Notes under the pieces: generated by a model
Seen by the model: the letters and a program-made list of their open reading frames with translations, nothing else
Database searches by the model: none
What the model was told of the DNA's origin: nothing
Part shown: one piece after another, positions 14,261 through 19,423 of the stretch
How the letters are laid out: each line of letters opens with the position of its first letter
Numbering within the stretch: the first letter of the stretch is position 1
Source: CAYONQ01 sp964405375
GTDB taxonomy: Bacteria > Planctomycetota > Phycisphaerae > Sedimentisphaerales > Anaerobacaceae
Reading direction: 5' to 3'
DNA: 19,423 bases
Assembly: GCA_964405375.1 (NCBI GenBank)
Contig: CAYONQ010000053.1
Span: forward strand, 1 to 19,423
Position numbers and translations under genes: made by a program

Positions 14261-16663
14261 ATGAATGAAAAGGCACTTGTCAGGTTACGCGTTCTGCTTG
14301 TGGTAGTGGTTGTAGTGGCAGCCGGTGTGGTGGGTTGGTTTCTTGTGTGCAGGCGTCGGCCCATTCGCAATGTTATCCTTATCAGCATTGACACCTGCCG
14401 GGCTGACCATTTGAATTGTTATGGTTTTGGCCGCAAGACCACACCCAATATAGATGCCATCGCCGGCGAGGGAATACTGTTCAAAAATGCCGTCACGCCG
14501 ATACCTCTGACCCTTCCCGCCCACAGCTCAATGCTGACCGGCACTTATCCGCTTTACCATAAGGTGCGTGATAATCTAAATCATAAGCTTGACGAATCAA
14601 ATGAGACTGTTGCCGAGATACTTCGGGAGCAGGGATATACTACAGGGGCCATCGTAAGCTGCTTTGTTCTGGACAGGCAATTCGGCACCGGTCAGGGCTT
14701 CGATAGTTATAACGACAAGTTTGAGAATCCGATAGGTCCGCAGGACTTCGAGCGAAGGGGCGACGAGGCCAGCCGATTTGCATGCGGCTGGCTCGAAGAG
14801 CATCACGATGAGCCGTTCTTTCTGTTTCTGCATTATTTTGACCCTCATACCGATTACGACCCGCCGGAACCCTTTGCCACGACATACTCGGATGACCTTT
14901 ATACCGGTGAGATTGCCTATACCGACCACTGTCTCGCCGAGGTGGTAGACAAGCTGAAGGGTCTTGGCCTGTATGACTCAACGCTGATTATTATTGTCGG
15001 CGACCACGGCGAAGGATTGGGAGAACACGGCGAGGCCGAGCATGGCTATTACATCTACGAGCCGATGATAAAGGTGCCGTTCATCGTCCGGCCGCCGGGT
15101 TGCCGTAAGCCCGGAAGAGTTGACGACATAGTCAGTCTCGTTGATGTCGTGCCTACCATATTGAGCTATCTTGGAATTCCTATACCCGCCCACATTCAGG
15201 GCAAAGACCTTTCCGGTTATTCCGGCGGCAGAACATCCGAGCAGAAAAGATACCTTTACTGTGAATCTTTAACGGCCACGAAATACGGCTGCAACCCTTT
15301 GCTGGGTCTTATCGACGAGCAATGGAAGTACATCGAGACCACGCGGCCGGAACTGTATGAGTTAGCCGGCGACCTGCTTGAAGAAAATAACATAGTTGAA
15401 AAAGAGGCCGGACGAGCACGGTTTATGCAGGCCCAATTGCAGGAGCTTACAGCCAAACTGGTCAGCGACAAGGCAATCGACAGCGAACTGCGATTAGATG
15501 ATGAGGCCAGAAGACGTTTCGAGAGCCTGGGGTACGTTGGCACGGGTGCTGTGGATGTCTCTCTTAAACTTGATCAAAGTAAGTCGGACCCCAAAGATTT
15601 GATTTCGTACCACGAGGATAATCAGAGGGTGGTATATTTGATTTCCCATGAGCGACTCAATGAAGCCAAGGCCATTTGTGAGAAGATGCTGGCGGAATGG
15701 CCGGATATGCCGGATACGTACCTTCAGTTAGGGCGAGTTACCTTTGAAAAAGGTGAGTTTGCTGAATCAATTGCCCATAATACCAAATATTTAGCTCTGG
15801 TAAGCCAGAGAGATGTCCAGCACCCTGAAAGCCCTGTTTTCAACCCGAATAAGCCCACTTTTATGGCACATAACCTGTTGGGGGCCGCATATTACCAATT
15901 AGAGCAGTATGATAAGGCGGTTGAACACTACACCGCTGTGCTGGCCATTAAATCCGGTCAGCCGGATATGCATAACAATCTCGCCAGCGCGTTTTTCAAG
16001 CTCGGCAAAATCGACCGGGCAGCAGAGCACTGGACCGAGGCGCTGCGGCTCAAGCCCGGCTGGGCAGAGGTTCACAATAATCTGGCCAGCGCTTATTACC
16101 GCCTGGACAGGATTGATGAGGCCATTGCTCATTGGAGCGAGGCGCTGCGATTAAAGCCCGACTGGCCCGAGGTGCGTGACAACCTCAATAAACTAATGGC
16201 CCGTAAGGATCCCGACGAAGAAATCGCACAATATACCGAGAGGTTGCGGCAAAATCCTGATGACCCGAATACACACAGTAAGCTTGCTGCGGCGTTTTAT
16301 CGGAAAGGTGATGTCGAAAAGGCCATCGAACATTGGGGTGAGGTCGTGCGTCTTAAGGGCGACTGGGCAGAGGTGAAAAACAATTTAGCGTGGGTGCTGG
16401 CCACCGCTGAGGATGAAAAACTTCGTAACCCCGGCGAGGCGGTCCGGCTTGCCGAAGGGGCTTGTGAGCTTACCGGTTACGAGCAGCCGGCGATGCTGGA
16501 TACTCTTGGCGTCGCTTATGCTGCTGCGGGCAGATTCGATGAGGCCGTAGAAATTGCTGAAAAGGCCAAAGAGCTGGCTGTGGCCTCCGGACGGAAAGAA
16601 CTTGTATCTGATATTGAAAAACATTTAGAGTTGTATAAGGTGAATAAGCCCTATAGCGATTAA
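14261..16663 (+). CDS. Membrane-anchored sulfatase-fold enzyme with extended TPR array (paralog 2)
   Basis: 800 residues. A single transmembrane helix (about 9-29) is followed by a sulfatase/alkaline-phosphatase-superfamily domain with LISIDTCRAD (Asp44), HYFDPHTDYDPP (191-202), GDHGE (Asp248, His249) and His261. The formylglycine CxPxR motif is absent. PLTLPAHSSMLTG places Thr84 in the nucleophile position, pointing to a phospho-transferase or hydrolase rather than a sulfatase. TPR units run from ~480 to 780, including near-identical pairs (WTEALRLKPGWAEVHNNLAS and WSEALRLKPDWPEVRDN). The array is longer than in the paralog at 6078, while the last ~70 residues match it closely (ML DTLGVAYAA region). 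The ATG at 14261 puts the TM helix at the N-terminus but has no Shine-Dalgarno. The Tat-lipoprotein gene follows after 15 bp, so co-transcription is likely. Confidence 0.88.
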   Translation: MNEKALVRLRVLLVVVVVVAAGVVGWFLVCRRRPIRNVILISIDTCRADHLNCYGFGRKTTPNIDAIAGEGILFKNAVTPIPLTLPAHSSMLTGTYPLYHKVRDNLNHKLDESNETVAEILREQGYTTGAIVSCFVLDRQFGTGQGFDSYNDKFENPIGPQDFERRGDEASRFACGWLEEHHDEPFFLFLHYFDPHTDYDPPEPFATTYSDDLYTGEIAYTDHCLAEVVDKLKGLGLYDSTLIIIVGDHGEGLGEHGEAEHGYYIYEPMIKVPFIVRPPGCRKPGRVDDIVSLVDVVPTILSYLGIPIPAHIQGKDLSGYSGGRTSEQKRYLYCESLTATKYGCNPLLGLIDEQWKYIETTRPELYELAGDLLEENNIVEKEAGRARFMQAQLQELTAKLVSDKAIDSELRLDDEARRRFESLGYVGTGAVDVSLKLDQSKSDPKDLISYHEDNQRVVYLISHERLNEAKAICEKMLAEWPDMPDTYLQLGRVTFEKGEFAESIAHNTKYLALVSQRDVQHPESPVFNPNKPTFMAHNLLGAAYYQLEQYDKAVEHYTAVLAIKSGQPDMHNNLASAFFKLGKIDRAAEHWTEALRLKPGWAEVHNNLASAYYRLDRIDEAIAHWSEALRLKPDWPEVRDNLNKLMARKDPDEEIAQYTERLRQNPDDPNTHSKLAAAFYRKGDVEKAIEHWGEVVRLKGDWAEVKNNLAWVLATAEDEKLRNPGEAVRLAEGACELTGYEQPAMLDTLGVAYAAAGRFDEAVEIAEKAKELAVASGRKELVSDIEKHLELYKVNKPYSD

Positions 16664-16678
16664 GGTGCATCAGTAAGT

Positions 16679-18172
16679 ATGGCATGTAGGCGAAAAAGGT
16701 CGGCAGGAGGGCTGAGTCGCCGAGAGGTATTGAAATACGGGCTTTACGGTGGTTTAGCAGCAGGCGTGTCGGCCAATCTCTGGCTGGGCGGTTGTGGGCA
16801 GCGCCGACGTGGGAAAGGGCCCAATGTGCTGCTGATTGTTCTGGATACGGCCCGGGCGGACCGTTTCTCCTGTATGGGATATAAAAGCCAGACCTCGCCC
16901 AATATTGACGCCATTTTTTCTGAGGGGGTCATTTATCAGCGTGCTTACTCAACGGCCTGCTGGACATTACCCTCCCATTCTTCACTTTTTTCGGGCCTAT
17001 ATCCCACACAGGCAGGGGGTACATCAGAGACGCTGCAGTTACCGAAATTTAATCGTACACTGGCTGAGGTGATGAAAGAAGCCGGCTACGACACCGCTGC
17101 TTTTGTTTGTAACGCCTGGGTTAGTGTCGAGCGAGGGTTTGGGCAGGGATTTGACGAATTTAATGAGATGTGGCGACCCGAAAACAGGCCTGATGTGACA
17201 CAGAGCCAAGGTCCAGTTGAACTGACCGCCACCCAATTGGCCGCCTCTTGGTTAGAACAACGAAAGGCAGCGAAAAATCCATTTTTTGTTTTTATTAATT
17301 TAAATTGTATACATCTGCCGTATGTGCCGACGGAACCGTTTCTTTCATCTTTTGTCGGTAATCGCGGGTACAACAACGAGGAGGTGAATCGGATTGCGGC
17401 GGTCAAATCGATGTGGCCTTACCTGGCAGGTGAGTTGAAATTAAGCGAAAGAGATTTTCGTATTATGAGCGACCTCTATGATGCCGAGGTGGCTCTTGCC
17501 GACAGTTGTGTCGGACAAATAATTGGACAGTTGCGGGCTTCAGGGCTTCTTGATGACACAGTAGTGATTTTGACCAGCGATCACGGTGAGAATCTCGGCG
17601 AGCGCGGACGTATCGACCACCATTTGAGCATGTACGAAACGACCCTGCATATTCCCCTGATGATTCGATACCCGAAGGCGTTTCAGCCAGGTAGCAGGAT
17701 AAGTGATTTTGTCAGCATAGTGGATATTGCTCCGACTGTTATGGACTTGTGCGGTGCTGGTAAGAGTGTGGAAAGGCAAAAATCCGCAGAAACCAGCCTG
17801 GCGCGGAGTGATAGACAGCATCGAGCGTTTGTAGTTGCAGGTAATGAACGTCCGCTCGCAGGAATTGGGCTAATGAGGGAAAGGTATCCGAAATTTGACA
17901 GCATCGCGATAGATTATCGCGTGCGTGCGATTCGGACCAACCTGTACAAGCTTATCTGGAATGTTGGCGGGGCTGTGGAGCTGTTCGACATAAAAACCGA
18001 CCCGGGTGAATTGCACGATATATCCAGCGAGCAGCTTGAAACGCGGAATAAATTGCATAAAATGCTGAAGGTATGGATGGAGCGGCTTCCTATGGCCGGT
18101 GATGTTTCTTTCCTGGAAGGCCAGGATGAAGAAAGTATGAAAATCTTACGTTCTTTGGGGTATGTAAAATGA
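16679..18172 (+). CDS. Tat-exported lipoprotein, sulfatase-fold enzyme
   Basis: 497 residues. The N-terminus has a twin-arginine motif (SRREVLK, residues 13-19), a hydrophobic segment and a lipobox-like LGGC (Cys39), indicating Tat export and lipid anchoring. The catalytic domain has NVLLIVLDTARAD (Asp56), NLNCIHLPYVPTEPF (208-221), SDHGE (Asp301, His302) and DHH at 313-315. Like its neighbours it lacks CxPxR; the equivalent place reads CWTLPSHSSLFSG with Thr96 as probable nucleophile (a nearby Cys94 sits two residues earlier and does not fit the motif). There are no TPRs. AAGGTG lies 11 bases before the ATG. It follows the sulfatase-fold/TPR gene by 15 bp, and its stop overlaps the next start (ATGA), which points to translational coupling. 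Confidence 0.87.
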   Translation: MACRRKRSAGGLSRREVLKYGLYGGLAAGVSANLWLGGCGQRRRGKGPNVLLIVLDTARADRFSCMGYKSQTSPNIDAIFSEGVIYQRAYSTACWTLPSHSSLFSGLYPTQAGGTSETLQLPKFNRTLAEVMKEAGYDTAAFVCNAWVSVERGFGQGFDEFNEMWRPENRPDVTQSQGPVELTATQLAASWLEQRKAAKNPFFVFINLNCIHLPYVPTEPFLSSFVGNRGYNNEEVNRIAAVKSMWPYLAGELKLSERDFRIMSDLYDAEVALADSCVGQIIGQLRASGLLDDTVVILTSDHGENLGERGRIDHHLSMYETTLHIPLMIRYPKAFQPGSRISDFVSIVDIAPTVMDLCGAGKSVERQKSAETSLARSDRQHRAFVVAGNERPLAGIGLMRERYPKFDSIAIDYRVRAIRTNLYKLIWNVGGAVELFDIKTDPGELHDISSEQLETRNKLHKMLKVWMERLPMAGDVSFLEGQDEESMKILRSLGYVK

Positions 18173-18720
18173 GGAAAAGGGTATTGTTGTTTAGCTTATG
18201 TGTAGCGGTTTTTCCCGGGTTTTGGGGTTGTCAGGGAAGCGGACAGGGTGTATCCGGCGGTTGTTACGGAAACGGCTTTCCGGCGTTTCTGGCGGGGACG
18301 TGGCGGCCGGACGAAAGCAGATGGGTCTTTACATTTGAGCCCGACGGCAGGATATCAAAGGTGGTACATCACGGCGGTATGGAATTCGAGGTCGCAGAAG
18401 GCGGACTCGTAGAGCAATGGCGGGACGGCATTGAGGCGGTGTATGCGCTGGGGCCGTGCGAAGCACAGTATAATCCCCAAACTCGTGAATTGAGCGTAAA
18501 AATCGTCGTAGAACACTTTGTAGTCGAATTCCCTGACGGTATTATGGAGGGCAACTTCCACGATTATCTCACCGGCCCTGTTTCTGAGGATGGGACGACG
18601 TGGAGCGCTACATGGGTCAGTCTTGGTGAAATCATCGGGTCTGGTTCGAGCGACCCCAATACGGTTGTGCAGAAGCAACTGACGTTCACCAAGATTTCGA
18701 ATAGCTCTAAGACAGATTAA
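18169..18720 (+). CDS. Small probable lipoprotein of unknown function
   Basis: 183 residues. A short signal peptide ends in PGFWGC; Cys21 may be lipidated, although the lipobox (FWGC) is atypical. The mature part is beta-rich (AGTWRPDESRWVFTFEPDGR, later TTWSATWVSLGE), reminiscent of small lipocalin-like lipoproteins, but I do not recognise a specific family. It overlaps the preceding Tat-lipoprotein gene by four bases (ATGA), so it is probably translationally coupled and functionally linked. Its stop codon overlaps the stop of the convergent pseudopilin gene. Confidence 0.75.
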   Translation: MRKRVLLFSLCVAVFPGFWGCQGSGQGVSGGCYGNGFPAFLAGTWRPDESRWVFTFEPDGRISKVVHHGGMEFEVAEGGLVEQWRDGIEAVYALGPCEAQYNPQTRELSVKIVVEHFVVEFPDGIMEGNFHDYLTGPVSEDGTTWSATWVSLGEIIGSGSSDPNTVVQKQLTFTKISNSSKTD

Positions 18721-19166
18721 TAATCATAGAATCTGATATCCTTGGAGTCCGTTCCGGGCCAGTCAATTCTAAAGTCCTTATTTTCAGGTTTGTATATCCA
18801 GCCATACGCGCCGGTTGCTTCTGCCGGCAGAGCATCTCCGTCGGGTATTACTCTTATAGTCACACGTTCATTGAATGGATTCTCAGGAAGCTCTGGTATG
18901 TATTTACCATCTCTGACCATTTGTGCCCAGAAGGTGGTCCAGCCCACTGATTGGGTCGGGTCATTGTTATAGTATCCTGGGGGGACATCGTTGTGCTGGA
19001 CGGCATAAAGCTCAATTGCATTTCGCAGCACACGAAGGGTATCTTTGATTGCGGCTTCCCTGGCTATGGTTGCATTGTCCTGAAAGATGGGCACGACGAC
19101 GGCTGCCAGGATGCCGATAATGGTTACTACTATCAGAACTTCGACGAGCGTAAACGCCTTCTTCAT
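18717..19166 (-). CDS. Type II secretion/type IV pilus-like pseudopilin (GspG-like)
   Basis: 149 residues from the ATG at 19166; a TTG at 19193 would add nine residues. The leader MKKA followed by FTLVEVLIVVTIIGILAAVV is a class III prepilin signal with the conserved Glu at mature position 5. The -1 residue is Ala instead of Gly, which is common in this phylum. Residues ~60-149 form a short globular domain with GWTTFWAQMVRDGKYIPELP and NPFNERV, resembling the major pseudopilin GspG. No secretion ATPase, secretin or prepilin peptidase is nearby, so this may be an orphan pseudopilin of the kind scattered through Planctomycetota genomes. It converges with the lipoprotein gene, overlapping by four bases. 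Shine-Dalgarno is not evident. Confidence 0.87.
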   Translation of the reverse strand: MKKAFTLVEVLIVVTIIGILAAVVVPIFQDNATIAREAAIKDTLRVLRNAIELYAVQHNDVPPGYYNNDPTQSVGWTTFWAQMVRDGKYIPELPENPFNERVTIRVIPDGDALPAEATGAYGWIYKPENKDFRIDWPGTDSKDIRFYDY

Positions 19167-19252
19167 TTTAAGTTTCTTTTTGATAAGAGACAATTTATGT
19201 TTAGCTTTTCCATAAGTCGTCTAATAAAGGAGTTAACTTTGGGAAAAAGGGT

Positions 19253-19280
19253 GTTATAGGGGCTATTGGGCATATCTGAA
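19253..19280 (-). promoter_or_regulatory. Weak promoter candidate for the pseudopilin gene
   Basis: On the minus strand TTCAGA (19280-19275), a 16-bp spacer and TATAAC (19258-19253) lie about 90 bp before the ATG at 19166. The -35 match is poor. Confidence 0.3.
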
Positions 19281-19357
19281 TGAGTTGCAGTCCAGTCCAA
19301 TAATAAAATGATAAGTGCCTAACGCCGTGTGCAGGTTTTAATATGTAACAAGTATGG

Positions 19358-19423
19358 AAAGTGCCTAAAGTGAGCTAAAGTGCCTAAAGTGAGCTAAAGT
19401 GCCTAAAGTGAGCTAAAGTGCCT
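19358..19423. repeat. 19-bp tandem repeat array running off the right edge
   Basis: Three complete units of AAAGTGCCTAAAGTGAGCT (19358-19376, 19377-19395, 19396-19414) and the first nine bases of a fourth. The same unit begins the elements at 2506 and 4602 in the same orientation, so the hairpin part of a third copy may follow beyond the window. It lies upstream of the pseudopilin gene. Confidence 0.95.

Noticed and set aside
16679..18172. Cys94 as a formylglycine site in the Tat-lipoprotein enzyme
   Set aside because: The context is CWTLPSH; proline is four residues after Cys and there is no Arg, so CxPxR is not met, whereas Thr96 aligns with the Thr of both paralogs.
19358..19423. CRISPR repeats or plasmid iterons
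   Set aside because: 19-bp units are directly adjacent without spacers, and no replication initiator gene is nearby; the same unit recurs next to chromosomal genes.

Overview
The window looks like a chromosomal segment of an anaerobic-type Planctomycetota, most plausibly class Phycisphaerae. The supporting signs are a PEP-CTERM protein, a dockerin-like secreted protein, several sulfatase-fold proteins (two fused to TPR arrays), a GspG-like pseudopilin with an FTLVE leader, and gaps filled with short dispersed repeats. This assignment is inferred from gene content; there is no rRNA, tRNA, CRISPR array, integrase or transposase in the window.

Left third (1-6021, all minus strand): rodA (SEDS glycosyltransferase), murJ (lipid II flippase), then a long exported TPR/HEAT-like protein whose C-terminus runs off the left edge. 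Almost the whole rodA-murJ gap and part of the murJ-TPR gap consist of one ~145-bp repeat element (two copies exactly 2,100 bp apart), built from a 19-bp tandem repeat and a hairpin. Middle (6078-10450, plus strand): a membrane-anchored sulfatase-fold/TPR protein diverging from rodA, a long structured leader with a possible 35-aa ORF, a dockerin-like secreted protein, and a PEP-CTERM protein followed by a clear Rho-independent terminator. Right part (10744-18720, plus strand): an array of four 73-bp repeats leads into a 1025-codon fused membrane/spermidine-synthase-like/TPR protein, then a possible 40-aa ORF with a very strong Shine-Dalgarno, a second sulfatase-fold/TPR protein, a Tat-exported lipoprotein sulfatase-fold protein and a small probable lipoprotein. 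The last three are tightly packed (15-bp gap, then a 4-bp overlap). A pseudopilin gene converges from the right and overlaps the lipoprotein gene tail to tail. The window ends in another 19-bp repeat array.

Working model (inference): rodA and murJ serve cell-wall synthesis. The plus-strand genes form an envelope cluster of three alkaline-phosphatase-superfamily enzymes that all lack the formylglycine motif of true sulfatases, plus a synthase-like membrane protein that lacks the usual spermidine-synthase aspartate. They may transfer or remove a charged group on a surface polymer or protein.

The most unusual feature is the repeats. Five unrelated short-repeat families lie at or just upstream of gene starts. 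One 73-bp unit also lies in frame inside the 1025-codon gene, where it repeats that protein's own predicted N-terminal 11 residues at positions 261-271.
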